From positions 23,571,536-23,635,535 of the forward strand of contig NC_067198.1 in assembly GCF_000699445.3 (NCBI RefSeq): DNA of 64,000 bases, read 5' to 3'. How positions within the stretch are numbered: position 1 is the first letter of the stretch; every line of letters starts with the position of its first letter. The position numbers and the translations under genes are program-made. This document shows positions 1 through 13,400 of this stretch, piece after piece. The notes under the pieces were generated by a model, which was not told the origin of the DNA, made no database searches, and saw only the letters and a program-made list of their open reading frames with translations. Origin of the DNA: Schistosoma haematobium. Lineage: Eukaryota > Platyhelminthes > Trematoda > Strigeidida > Schistosomatidae.

Positions 1-640
1 AAATTATTAAGATCATAAACATTAGTACGTTACTAACAGTGAAAGCTATGTTTTGGCCGGTTAATAATTATTTTTCGCAAGGATTCAGTTAGATTTAACG
101 TTGATCCTTAGAATGTCTCGTCAGTACCAGCGATCCACATCTTTCAGTTGCTGCAAGGACCTTCACAATAAGGCTAAGTCAGTTGTCTAGTGTTTTGCAA
201 TTTTAGAACGCCACTTCCGTTTGGCTTGCAAGTTATTGACTAACAAGTTGTTATACAGACAGATTCCATTTCAAAAGTAAAATGTTATAGAATCACCTGG
301 CACTCGACCTTGGACAAAAGTGATCGTTTGTAGGTTTAGGAACGCTTAGTTTGTTGCTTGACTCACAACTTTAGTGGGTAATTGTTTTGCAACGGTTATA
401 TGCGTGAAAAATTCCATTAGTCATTAGTTGGTGGTAATCAACTTTCATCCTGGCTCAATTTTACATTAGCCCTAATTACATTACCACGACAGCACTATGA
501 GTGAAAATAACAAAATAGCTTGAACTTGAAAAATGCAGTAGCAGTAAGGATAAAAACGACTGTATTTGGTTCAAAAAGGCAATATTTGTGTATGAGAAAA
601 TACCAGAATTCAAGATCTAGAGTAAAATAATGATTGAATG
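1..640. other. no gene recognised
   Basis: AT-rich sequence with stops in all frames at short intervals. No exon with plausible splice sites, RNA gene or repeat was recognised before the retroelement fragment that starts near 650. Confidence 0.5.
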
Positions 641-649
641 CATCTGCGC

Positions 650-895
650 TATTATGACTAAATTTGAACCGTCTTAAGTCATTGAGTGCGATAACTGCAC
701 AGGCACCAATCAGGTGGTTTGCACTTTCCATATGTCAGGGACTTCACGGACTGATTTCATGCCTTGATTTGCCCGCCTCTAGCTTTTTTCCAACTTACTC
801 CTACTCCAAAAAATGTCACCCGTCGCAGTAAGCATACCTAACACATCTTGGGCCACTTCAGTCGTTGAAGATTCACAGCGAAATCCCTAGTTTTC
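650..895 (-). pseudogene. decayed 3' end of a non-LTR retrotransposon (family B)
   Basis: Read on the minus strand from about 895 down, the translation follows the C-terminal region of the family-B reverse transcriptase seen at 12.96-14.29 kb. It gives NLQRLKWPKM, then SWKKARGGQIKA, then VKSLTYGKCK, where the better copy has NLHRLRW, EKVRGSQNKT and LKSLTSSLSHVGRC. Stops and frame changes break it, so it is a relic. In schistosome non-LTR elements this block lies just before the 3' end of the single long ORF. No target duplication was found. Confidence 0.6.
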
Positions 896-930
896 TGTGG
901 TAAACATATGCCTAATCTCTATATTCCTCG

Positions 931-1510
931 CTTATTTATTTATCTATTTATTTGAGCACATAAATATTGGTATAGAGGGCCCTAAATACATATGTGCCAC
1001 ACAATTCACTTGGTTTATGTGAGGGATGTGATACTACACGGGTACCCAGAGCGAAGTAAGTGGTTTCCTTAGGGGGCCACACCCGGGGCCTTAGACCTAA
1101 AGGTCTGATCCACAAGGCAGTGGAGCAACGCCAGAAGATGCAGTCCCATGTTGGCCGGTGTCCAATAATTGGTTCATACACCATTTGTTCCCTCAGGATC
1201 CTGGATCCCATGTACACCATTGGTTCGGAATCAGGGTTCTCCAAATCCCCTAGGTGGACCTTCCATATCGACCAACCCGGTTAAAGAGCTGGAGTTTCGC
1301 TTTTCGTCTCCTCAATTTCGTGAACAACACCCCCGCCATGAGGTAGTGAGTAGGACTTCCCTGGAAGAGGCTATATACGCGTGGCCATGTGAGAGCATTT
1401 CGAGAGGGAGAGCGGCCTTTCCGCACTCTCGGCCGTACCAGGGTGCTTGAGGGCAATGATCCTTCAGCACTTAGTCTTTCTCTGATACCCGAACAATGTT
1501 TCAGATTCAC
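931..1510 (-). mobile_element. SINE-like repeat, copy 1
   Basis: This is a short interspersed repeat on the minus strand. Its A/T-rich tail of AAATA-type units lies at about 931-956 and its body runs up to about 1500. The same body is found at 39.27-39.67 kb, at 58.25-58.45 kb and, more worn, at 33.4 kb. Shared blocks include GTGTGGC(G/A)CA near the tail, a region reading CCTTGTGGATCAGACC, and a block reading ENPDSEPM when translated. It has an in-frame stop and a frame change compared with the 39-kb copy, so it codes for nothing intact. A structured tail and dispersed copies suggest retroposition. The family name is not assigned and the 5' limit is approximate. Confidence 0.65.
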
Positions 1511-4500
1511 TTATGATAAAAATTCTGCAGCCTACGCATGTCTTATACTTCTCTGTAGTATGTTTTACAACTATAGAGTAATACAAAGCAAACTTCATAG
1601 CAGCATGCTCACCCCTTGTTAGCGGATATACGTGTTGACTAAGGCTAAAAGAGCTTTCTGAATCCTTACTAATATTTCATTAGAATAAACTTACCAGGGC
1701 TAATGATGCTGAAATAAGTTAAGTGCTCGTCGCACTCCCCGTGATCAGTTTAACCGATGGTACAGACCAGTCCTAAAGCTACATCTTACGTCTGAGAAAA
1801 AAACAATTCAGACATGTATTGTAATTCACAGTGATCAGCAGACTGCACTGTCTGTGTTTTCATTCAATGGTAGCTTGCTGTCTGCGTATTCTAAGCTGTT
1901 AACGTAACTTCCTGGTAGGGGATTAATCTCTGAAACGTCAGATAGTGTTTTCCACAATATTGTTCATGATTTTGTGTGACAAAATCAAATAAAAAAGAGG
2001 GATTAGTGGGCAACCAGAATCCATCTAGAAATCGCAGCACTTTCTGTAAAATTGGTTAGTGGGAAGAATATTAAAATCAGCTGCGTTCGTAACTGCGAAT
2101 TTTCTTTTTCCATTATTTCACTACTTTCTATACATGCAAATTACTGTAGCAGAATATAAAATTACCCGAGGTGAGACATCACTTCACATGACCACATCAA
2201 TGCCTGCAGTAACGTTCAGAATTCCATGTGTCATGTAATATTATCCGTACATTACATTTTCATATTAACATGTTGATAAAATAACAATTTAAAGTATAAT
2301 TGTGTGGGCAAATTTATTTGTTCGATTGAAATAGGCTATGGTAAATATATGTCTAGGGTTATACACCGATTTGTGTCATATCAGATGTTTTAGGAATACG
2401 AGCTCAATCCAACAATTTTAAGGTTCTTACACCTTTACCACCCATCTATGTACACCTAATTTTCTGGAAATTTTCAGGTTCTAAAACCAGCTATTGTAAC
2501 ATTTTATTACAAACTTTTTAATGCACCTTTGATTTAGATTTTATTGTTTCGATGAAAATGATTTTTCAATTTCAAGGTGTGTGTTTTTGTGGAGTGCTTA
2601 TCGAACTACGTGGGTTTTTCGCAAAACTGTTTCGCTTTATGTACTATTTTGTCATCAGTCATTTACTTATGTAATATTTACGTTAGTGTAGCAAAGTGGG
2701 TGGTGTATTCTCATTACTCTTAATCCTTACTTCTTATCCAAAGTATAGGCTAAATGTCGATTGTATCCAGTTAAACTTGTTTGATACTTCAAATGTTTAT
2801 AGTTTTCACTATTGATGCAATGTAGCACGCAAAATTATATATTCTCTAGTATAGTATCTTAATTTAGCATCACTGCTCTATTACGGACTGACCTTGTTTT
2901 AAGATCTTTTACCTGGAAATAATTGTTAGGTGTTTTGTAACTGGCTAAAATAGTAACAAATTAGTGCTTGTCACAGTAAATTAATGTTTATATTTATTGG
3001 ATCCTGTCCTAATGCTTCAGTTTAGCCATAATACAACTCAACCAACCAACAGAACACGTTTCAGTTATCGTGTTTTAGAAACATACCGTTGTATCAACTC
3101 TTTATGGACTTCTTTCGCTATCATTTGCGTAAGGTAATTTCCCTCTACCGAGTAATAAACATTTTTGGAAGGTAACCCTAATTTCTTAATACGTATGACA
3201 CAGTAGCTGAAGTAAATTATTTATTTCATGTGACTACTTGTAAACTGATAGGAGAAGTAGTATGCATGACTACTGTGGTGAGAGATCCTGTTTTACTTCT
3301 CTGATTTGCCCTCTCAATTCATTTTCTTGTCGTACTAATTGTGTCATGAAGCGCTGTTAACTCTTGGTTTGTTTCTGCGAGTGGTAGGTGGCTAGTTTTG
3401 AATTGATATCAAGGCAGGGTTTGTACTTTAAACCATATTAGATATAAGTAATACGATAAGAGCTTTAAATGATGTTTATGCATCCAACTATTACTTTACT
3501 GAGTAATCTACACTATCTGTTTGCATGTATTATAAACTGAAATCTGTACTGTAGTTACTCAATCAACGTTTTGCTTTCTATTTCTTGGCCTTAGATAATT
3601 TTCAGCGGGTAAATGTTCACATTATAATGTTCAATCGCATGTTGATTGGAATCATTTATTTCTGTTCTGATTTCGTTGTGCTCTGTATACAGTTTGATGT
3701 TGTTTTGCCAGTGTTACATATCTTTACATTCTATGTTTTAGGTCCATCTGTTTTTAAAGTGGCGCATACCTAGCTTTTTTGTTGCATTTTACTAGTGTTT
3801 GTCGGCTTTTTGTAGACTTTTTCGCCTGAATTTTATGTGCAACACGTATGCCTTATCGATCCAATGAAAAACATCTTGTTGCGGACATAACACACATATT
3901 TAAATTAAACGTGTAGGGATATTTGTTTTGTATTTAGATTTGTTTTCATAATGGTAATTACGTATACAGAACGGTAGAAAAGAGGTTCAGCTTTGAGGAT
4001 ACATAATAACATAGGACTAATGAAACATTGTGTAGACGAAAGTAGGGATTGATACTACTTCTCAAGGTCTTTGGTTTACTGGATTCTTGACTATTAGTAA
4101 AGGGAAGTTTGTTCTTTATTTCTATTTTTAATTGCGTCAATTTGTTAGGGTGAACGATCTAAATATTTACTTCCACCTACCTACTGAAAATGTATAATCT
4201 CGTTGTCAAAGTAAAACCTGCTATCTACCGCTCAGTATGTGTATATGCATGATATCTTGGTAATTATTTACACTTGTCTAACATTACAAGTGATGGTGTG
4301 TTATTTTATTCAAATAATATCCTTGTGCACTTTCTTGTTTGCACTATAAACTTGCCTTCTTATTAGCTGTTCAGGTTAATTTAATGTTTTATCAGTGTCC
4401 ATTTTGTTTTCGTCTAACTGCTTACAAAAATAGTTTGCGGTCTTTTTTCCCATCAAGATCCTTTATTTTTTGATCGGTACTCTATAGTTACATACACTTC

Positions 4501-6789
4501 GAAGTACTTTTTGTTGAGTGAAACTTGATTTTAACATATTATGTACCCATGTTATTAATTTCTCTCCCTCATCATACCATACATTTAATATACTCATTAA
4601 TTTTTCCATAATAATATATGAGTCAAGTCTTGTCTCTTAGATGTAGAAAAAGTATGGTTGTACATGTTTGTTTAGAATTCCTGTTGGCGTTTACATTAAG
4701 CTTTAGTTTCTCTCAGACGTCTAGGTAAATAGCAGAACAAATGGTGAAGTGTTCGACTTTGTCTCACTTTTCACTGTAAGTTTTATAACTGCCGTAGCAT
4801 GAAAAAAATGTAAAATCCTTCGGTGATTTCGTATCTGTAGGTTTTTGTGTATTTGATACTATAGTTCTTTATTTAATTCGTTAAATGTTATTTCACTTCT
4901 CAAAAGTTGTTTCGTAGTTTTCAACTTAGTATCCTTCAAAAGTATGTAACTCGAAGCGTGGACACTGATTGAGATGCTTCCTGAACGTGGATTTAGTGAC
5001 ATACTGTCCATCTTTCCATACCTATAGATAAAGTAGGTAATTTACTTGGAATTCTGTCAGTTTTTCATGAGAACTCATGTTTTAAGGTAATCAACTCTGG
5101 AATTGAAACGTCTGGTTGTAAGACTTTTTATTTCATCAAGAGTTTGGATTAATTTATCATATATTCTGGAACTTGAGTTTTATGAAATATCATTCACAGA
5201 TAAGTGACCCGGATCTTTTTGATTCCATCATAATTGAAATTAACGTAAAATCAAGTCATTCATTTGTCTTAGGGCGTTCTTTGCTTTTATTGTCGTGATT
5301 TTTGAAAAAAGTGTTAAGAATAAGACAAGCTAAGAACGTTATATATGAACTTGTCATTATTGTTAACTCATTTGCCAGGTACTGATTCGTGTACTTTACT
5401 TTGAGTTACATTCTGTGTATGGAGGTTAGTGATACTCCCTTGGTACCAAACCAAAGTAGGTAGTATAGTTGAAACTTGAGACTCATTGACTAAAAGTTGA
5501 ACACTCTAACCATTTGATTAATTTCAAGAAATTAGCTAATTTATCAATAAACATTTTAAAAATGGTAAGACTGTGATCCAGTTAAGACGCTGTAATGAAG
5601 GATTTGACTAAAGTAATAGTTTTTACTCGTCAATTACAATACTTATTTAACCCAACAGGGTAAAAATAGTTTTTACTGGTAGGAAGAATTGTATCTGGTC
5701 GTATTCCTGATCTAACAGTTCCCAAAGAGTTTTGGAAACGTCCTAATAACTAGTGTAATAAAAATCATTTGTTATTCTTTGATTCGTATGTATTACTATT
5801 GATCGGACTGCCAATGTTTTAAAGTGAACTTTTACTTCATCGACTTAGTACTGGTTATAGAAAATTTGGGATGTAAAGCATCGTATTTGATTTTTCCAAG
5901 TTCAATTCGTCCTGATTTCCTGATGATCCCACTCATATACCTCATAATGTGTATTAAGGGATCTCAAAATAATTATCACATATATGAACTCATCAATGAA
6001 ATTGGGATCCGAATAAAACTTTGTAGTGTCAATTAAATTGCATGTTGTACCAGAACAACAGTAAAATCTGAATTATCCATGTTGTAACTGAACGTGAGAA
6101 AACTTTTCTATTCACAGTATCCATTTTTTGGTAGGTGGATGATTTGCCAAAATTTAGTGGTTATTAAGTTTTATTTTCATTCCTGTTATGCTTTTGTGCA
6201 AATAATATATAGTTTTGGTCCAACCCCGAGTATACAGCTTTCATAATTTTGATTTAACATTAGTCGCTTCCAAAAGCAAGAATAATAGTCAGAACTACGC
6301 AACTCTTAAATTTACAGTATATAGTTTTGTAAACCACGTTGTTATTGTTGTAGAATATTTTTGAAAATGTAAAGTCGAGAATGTATTGGGTTCATAAATT
6401 ACAGTATCGTAAAATCAGCAAATTATAATTTCTCAAAACAATCAAAATTAAACGTAGTTGTTCGCTCTTCGGGTTTCTGGATTAATCGTCGAACTGTGAA
6501 ATCCTCCTTAAGCTTGAATTTTTTTTAATTCTGTCAATTAGTTTAAGGTCCTATTTAAATTTAAGCATATTCCATCACGTAACTCAATTGGATGATTTAT
6601 CAACGTAATCAGTTCAGCCGTATTTTTATTCAAACATAACCGAAACGCCTAAAATCTACATCAAAATTTCACCAGTTTTCTCAACCTGGTAAGAGCGAAT
6701 GTATAATGATAACCAAAGTATTTACTACGAACCTATTTTTCGCTTCAAGAAACAAGTACTTAATTTCCGAATACGTTTTTCTTTTTCAG
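1511..6789. other. no gene recognised (5.3 kb)
   Basis: AT-rich sequence with only short open frames of low-complexity composition. The 5' exons of the RS/poly-Q gene could lie here, but no run of phase-compatible exons could be built. Nothing else is supported. Confidence 0.5.
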
Positions 6790-6815
6790 ATAAATATTCT
6801 ACACCAAGTTCGCAG
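6790..6815 (+). CDS. candidate 26-nt mini-exon (weak)
   Basis: A 26-nt segment follows a pyrimidine-rich acceptor (TTTTTCAG) and is followed by a good donor (GTACGTA). It reads INILHQVR plus two bases. Its phase fits the candidate at 7921. Mini-exons of this size are easily found by chance in AT-rich DNA, and no protein family supports it, so it is only a possible upstream exon of the RS/poly-Q gene. Confidence 0.15.
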
Positions 6816-7920
6816 GTACGTACAGTCGCGTAGTCTTTTTATCCTTTCTTGTTCAAATCTTATTCCTAGCTATTACATACAACCTATTATTGCAGTACTT
6901 ACAATTTTTTTTGTTAAGTTTTAACTTTCTAAGTATAGTATCTTCACAGTTACCAGATTGAGGTTACTTAGTTTAGGTGGTGTTTATTTTTTGGTAGTTT
7001 GCGCGTAATAATGTCAAATTCAGACTTGAAAAAATGTACTCTTATTGTTGCGTATATTCAGTAAAGAACCCTGCTATTGTTGAGTTCATTAGGTTGTTTA
7101 ATTTATCATCAGTTTCTTTTAGGATGTTACCAAGTATCACTAATATTCCTAGTTCATAAATCATATATACTTCCGGACAGTTATTCTCACTATATTTGGA
7201 ATTACATTTCCGCGTTCATTCTGTGTACTAAATAAAATATATTTCCTAAATAACTAAGCACATTCTGGACATTAAAATTTATTAACGAGACCATTACGTT
7301 ATGCGAGAGATTATCATATGTCTCATAGTGACTACTCTAGCAAAAATTATAGTTATTCATTCTATATATTCTCATTAGTGAAAGCTTGTGAAACAAATAT
7401 CTATAATTGTGCTAAAAGCGGATATTGATTTCCGCGAATAGCTCTAGTGTGGATGGATTTGGATTAACTCATGAATGTACTTTGTCTCACTACCTTACCT
7501 TAAGAGAAGCAGATTAATAAAGATGCACTTTTGTAAGAGGGTGTGTTTGTATTTTTACACTTTAATTAAATTTTAGCCGTTCGACATTTAATTCATAAAG
7601 TTCATCAAGTTTTGTGAATTAGGTGTTGGTGGGTAATAATAGCCTTCGTAATTAGTGTGTTCTCTTACTAACCTGACTACATAACATCGTATAAAAGCTC
7701 TTCAATTTAGGTTCAATTGGGTTGCAGACTTGAGGTATCATATGTGAAACGGTATCTAACATTGTTATTCCTCTAAAACTACTTTATTGCACATAATCTC
7801 CACATTCTATTTAGTATTGTAGTTAATATTCATTTGTCCATATTAAAATGATCATTTCCTTATTGTGTATCGTCGAAATTGTATATATGTGACCCTTTTT
7901 TATCCCAGCGTTTGCTACAG

Positions 7921-7949
7921 TAAACCACCAGCACCTGAATGTTTGATTG
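7921..7949 (+). CDS. candidate 29-nt mini-exon (weak)
   Basis: A 29-nt segment lies between acceptor GCTACAG and donor GTATGT. In the phase left by the 6790 candidate it reads SKPPAPECLI plus one base. No exon was found that joins its phase-1 end to the phase-0 start of the exon at 10481, so the link to the gene is incomplete. Confidence 0.15.
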
Positions 7950-10480
7950 GTATGTCGTTACGATGTTACATTTTTTGTCTAGATACTGATATCTTTTCAA
8001 TAATTTACTCCAGCGTAATTCTCTATTTTTTATTATCGACAGTCAGAAGTAACGAGATGTAAAAAGGAGAATACACATTGCCGAGTAAGATTAATCGTTC
8101 TAATCATTCATTAATAAATAAAAAGGAATAACTTAGCGTCAATGATATTTCAATCTTTAAATGTAGAATTGTTTAATACAATATGTAATAGCGAGTAAAT
8201 ATTTATTTTGCCACTATTCTGATACATCCTTCAAGTACCTGAGATAATAACACTAAACAGTGAACGATACCTCGTTCATTATGAACAGTTTTATCTACTT
8301 ATGTTTAGTTGAAGTAAAATATATGACAATTAGAGGAAACATCAATGATTTGTGTATTCCGATTTAACGATGAAACTATTGGTATATTAAAGAAATCTAA
8401 ATTTAGAGTGGATTTTTTCAAGACAATACTTATTCACTAGATTATAGGTGTATGCACATAGAGTTGCGAATTTACTTCTATTAGCCTTCTGTGTAACGTA
8501 ATTCACTGACACTAACATTTGCTCGAATGTAATGCAATTGTACTCGGTCAGTGAAACAACTTTAAAAAATTCATCTGTGTTTAAAGGCCACTACAATAAT
8601 AATACCTTTGGTCATACGTATCCCATAAGTTGTCTAGTTTCAACCCAGTAAAATTTACTGACACTGAAGCCCAGAAGTTTTGCTTGAAATGGACTCCTTT
8701 AACAACTAAAACTCAGAGCTCAAAATGGGATCTTGTTTTACATAACTTAAGGGCATATTTTGTGCTTACTAATCGATCTACAATCTCATGAATGGTTTTT
8801 GTCATATGAATCTCTTCTTTGAGATTGCTTTAAGAATAAGTCTTTACATCAGCTTGGTCATTATCTTAAGGGTGATGATTGACTTCGCTTGAATGCTAAA
8901 CAGTATATTCGGTTGGGTAAATATAAATGAGTAATTTTAAATGTCTGAGTTCATTCCCCTAGCACAACTTACGGTCATATTGGATAGGCTTCAGGGGTGA
9001 AAAATAGCGATGGTTATAGTTGTCAAGTTATCAAAAGGTTTATAGTCATCTATTTACTATTTGTGTTTTAGTCTTCTTGTCTTTCAAAATTTTTCATAAA
9101 TTCGATTATGTGACAAGTTATTGATTCATTGATTAACGTTAAATTAATTTGCATCTTTCCTTTTCCCCTCTTTCTGTGTTTATGATATATTTTGGCTACA
9201 CACTTTTTGCTCCATCTGCTACTTCCCATCCTCCTGTAACCCTTTTCCTGTATTCTGTGTGTTTTTTTCTTTTTTTCTGTTTATTTTCGTGAAATCGTGT
9301 TTGCGTGCTTATTTGTGTATTCATCATTCTTGTTCCTGATTGTGTACTTTACTATAAAACACACGCTCTCTGTATGTATTGTCTGTCTAAAAGTTTATAT
9401 CTACACACATTTATATACAAATGGGTATAGGAAATATAAATTAGGTATGTTGTATAATCAGTCTTACCGTTATTTTAACTATTATTATATTGACGTTTTG
9501 CATATTGTATTCTGGTTCGTTTCTATTTTGTTCCACTTCTCGTTAGGAGCAATCACTACATTTACTATTACTACTCTGCTAGTTTGATGCTCTTTTCATT
9601 TCGTTCTCATGCATTTGGATGCACTTCTTTTCATAATGAATACAGTCTATTTAACAAAATAAGAAACTCATTTGTGCGTTGCTATAGGAAAAATATATTT
9701 TATTGCTTAGTTCTCTCAATTATAGTATTGAATATTGGAGCTATCTGTGTAAACCACTTTCCTACTCTATGTTTCCTTTATATATTTCAAAGATTTACTG
9801 TATTAACAACATTCACTCAATATTTACTTTAGCATAATCTCATGGTTGATTCACACATAAATATGTTAATTTCTTTTGATTGCATGATATTTTTATCTTT
9901 ATTATCATTGCAATCCTTCGTTAAATCATGATATATGTAGCAATAATTAAAAATGATTTCGTTCGGAATGCACTTATATCTGTTGTCTGCGTGTGTATGT
10001 TCGAGTGTTTGTGTGTTTAGTTTAGTTTTTAGTTTTCCTTTTCGTAAATGTTCTTCTTCTTGTTTAATTTGGTACCATAATTGTTTGCGGTTGTTCAAAA
10101 TCTAATTGTTTCAGCGTAGTTATAATGTTTGTTTTTTTGTGTAGTTATTTATTCTCATGTTCTTTAGTTTGTTTCAATGTTATCGACTGGGAAATGCTGT
10201 TTTAAATATTTGTTCAGATTAACCTAATTGTATTGCCATCAAATACCAGTTGGTAATCTTAACTAGAGTCTTTTCATCATATTATCTGGTGTTGCATATC
10301 TAATAATAATGAAAATAGTTGATTAACTAACTGCTACCTTTTAATGAAACACCTTTTACAAGGCCGTTATTTCGTCACAAGTTTTTTCTAGTGAGTACTG
10401 GTTGTCTATTCAAATAAATGTTCGGCTGACTATTCCTATTGTTCTGCAGTTTTTCTTTTTCTTTTTCTCGCTAAAAACAG
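7950..10480. other. no gene recognised (2.5 kb)
   Basis: T-rich sequence. The short open frames at about 9.3-10.1 kb are low-complexity and have no splice or family support. It is probably intron of the RS/poly-Q gene if that gene starts further upstream. Confidence 0.45.
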
Positions 10481-13400
10481 ACTCCTGAAGGTGAGAATAA
10501 TGGAAAACATACAGAGTCCAGTAGTAGGTATGTGATTGTTACTTATTTATTGCTATTTTGCTTATCTGTTAGCACTGCCAAAAATCGGTCTTTCTTTGAA
10601 CAACTTCCAAAATTATCTTTTATTTTTTACCACATGGAATTATTCTTGTTAAATTAAATTTTATGTCACTAATGTTTTCTACTGCCACTGATACTACTAA
10701 TACCATTCTGAGATTCGTCTTGATAATTCAACTCATTATACTAACATGTGGCAACCTGGGAGGATGTGCAAATGACAATGCATCACCAGTCAATCATAAA
10801 CAACGTAGAACCTAGTATATATGTGTATGTTCAAAGTTACCACATCACATCAACACTGGAATCATTAGGATGACTATCAAAGTGTTAGCATACCTCAAAC
10901 TCTCTGGGAGAGCGTCAGAAATGAAATAAAACGGCAGTATAATCACAGAGCAATGATGAGGTACTACAGAAATGTTAAGTAATTAATTTTAAACTAGTGG
11001 TATCTCTTTCCCGCCTTTTCAGTACTCAAGGAAACGAAGGCTTGAAAAAACGGATATTGGGATTTTCTAAATACATTTCTACTATCTACCCATTCATTCA
11101 GTTAATTAGCGCACAAAATACTGATTTAGGTTTCTTCCAAAATTATCCCTTTTCTTTCTAACTCTTCTTGATCGTACGGTTAGTTTATAAACTACCCATG
11201 TTATTGTTAGTTCCATTTCAAATTGTTATAACTGTTATTCATATACTCCTTCCAAAATATCTGTACTGAGTTAATATCTCAATCGTAATTCCAAAAATTT
11301 ACAGGGAAAGTGACTACGGTTCACAGTCAACACGTAGTTCTTTATCGTTCGCTGTTAAACGTTCTGGTTTGTCAAATAAACTCTCCCATACTGCGCACTT
11401 TGAACGCAACAATTCAAACGATCAAAGTGAGATCGAGTCTTACCCATGTGATAGTAAATCTGAATCATCACATACAGGTGAGCAAAATTAATTGATAACT
11501 ATGCTTCTTTCAGGTATTGATTTCCCATGATTCTCAACTTTCGATTGCCGGATTTTCGTTTTTTACAGATTGTAAATCTAACCAGAGGGAGTGCCGTACC
11601 AAAAACAATGCAATTGCTAAATCTTCGTTGAGTACGAGACGCACTCTTTCAGCTCGTATTCCTGATGATGATTGTTGCGATCAAAAAAGTGCTAGGTCAC
11701 CGTACAAAAAATGTAAGAAAAGTGATACTAGTACTTACCATACTCCTACTAATTCTCGTGAGCGTGAAAAGTCAAAAAGCAGTTTTGATGCTGCAGATCA
11801 TATTTCAAGTAATGCAGGCGATAGAAGTCCTTCCAGTAGATACTCTATGTCGGTTAAACAGAGCTCAGATGTCTGTATATCTTATTCCGAAAAACATGCA
11901 TCATACTCTGATCAAAAACGAAATCAAGTTGGTTCAAATACACTTGTCGCTTATAATAGTACTGATGACGAATTGCCTCATGGTAATAAAGAACATTCAC
12001 ATGTGAAACGTAAAATAAGGCGGAAGGTTGATGATCAGTCACAGCGTAAAGATCATAGTTTGTCGGAAACTCGTCCTAGCAATCTTAGTTCGTCGTCAAA
12101 TCAACTAACTCCTGGGAAGACAAATAGCGTCAGGGTTATCAAAGGTACTGCCAGATCTACGTGGGATTCAAGTGATAGTGATTTTGACTCTTCAGTTGTA
12201 CGTACTGAAAAATTTAGTGAAAATGAGCAAACCACCTCTCCAGATAACCACCAGAAATCAAATTCCTTAGAATCCTCACATAAAGCGTCTCGTCGTAAGT
12301 ATCATTTGTTTATCTTCTATTTATTCCTTTGTAATTTATCTGGAGGCATTGGCTATTTATTGAACGTTTTCTCTATCAATCATTCATAGATACCTATAGG
12401 GAAAGAAATACATTGTAAACATTCTTACATTGTCACTCACAGTTAAAAAATAATAAGCTAAACGATGAAACATAAACTAAGATGCATCAAATGGAATTTA
12501 GTTAATAAACCTTTGCATCTAAAGCAGTATTAAACATGGTTGAAAAACTCGAATTTGAACATAGCTTTTCTTAAATCATGGTCACTAATCAACTGCTTTA
12601 GTGGAAATATGTTAGTAACTATCATCATCGCATTTATATACTGTAATAATTATAGCTCAAAAACAGATTTCATGTTTACAAAACAGTTGTCTACAGCGAT
12701 GATACGTTTTTGCCCTGTCTTAATCATTTTACTACTCCAATCAGTCGGTCAGCTACAACGTAGAACCATACACATATATGCATCAGTTCAGGTTGCCATA
12801 CCTCATTAGCACAGCAAGATAAACACCGGACTCATAAAGTAGTTAATTCAATGGTGATAACATATAAAGGGAGGATTATATATGAGGATATAGTACAGCA
12901 AGAAAGAATGAGTTGGTAGAAAGAAAGATATGAAGCGATTTTAATCTCATAGTTTAAGGGAAGACAGAGTGTATACGCCTACACCATTGTGATCGATTCT
13001 GAGCCATGTCACCCACAGTCTACAACCATTGGTTACGATAATCACGCGGACCCCAATCAAGTAGTCTGCATCTACCAACATGGCTAAGACTAGAAGTTAG
13101 TGACTTCAAAGACTGCTGCCGCGTTTTGTTTTGGCTACCCCTAACTTTCTCCCAGACATCCCCAACACTAGTCAGCATTGTGCGCCGCGGTAATCAGTGT
13201 TCAGGCATAAGAAACACGTAACCCTACCATCTCAGTCGGTGAAGATTCACAACCTCATCAACTGATTTACCATCATTCCCTAATACCCTGGGTCTAACCT
13301 CACTATTACTTACCTGGTGGTCCCAGAAGATGCAAGCAATATTTCTAAGACATGTGTCATCAAAAATAGTAGCTTACGAGTATCTTCTACTCTTAATAGC

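Noticed and set aside
9297..10098. Open frames of 82-96 codons
   Set aside because: Low-complexity, Phe/Tyr/Ile-rich translations with no splice support; likely chance frames in T-rich DNA.
10205..10255. A 35-nt segment with good splice sites that would fill the gap between the 7921 candidate and the 10481 exon
   Set aside because: In the required phase it contains a TAA stop.
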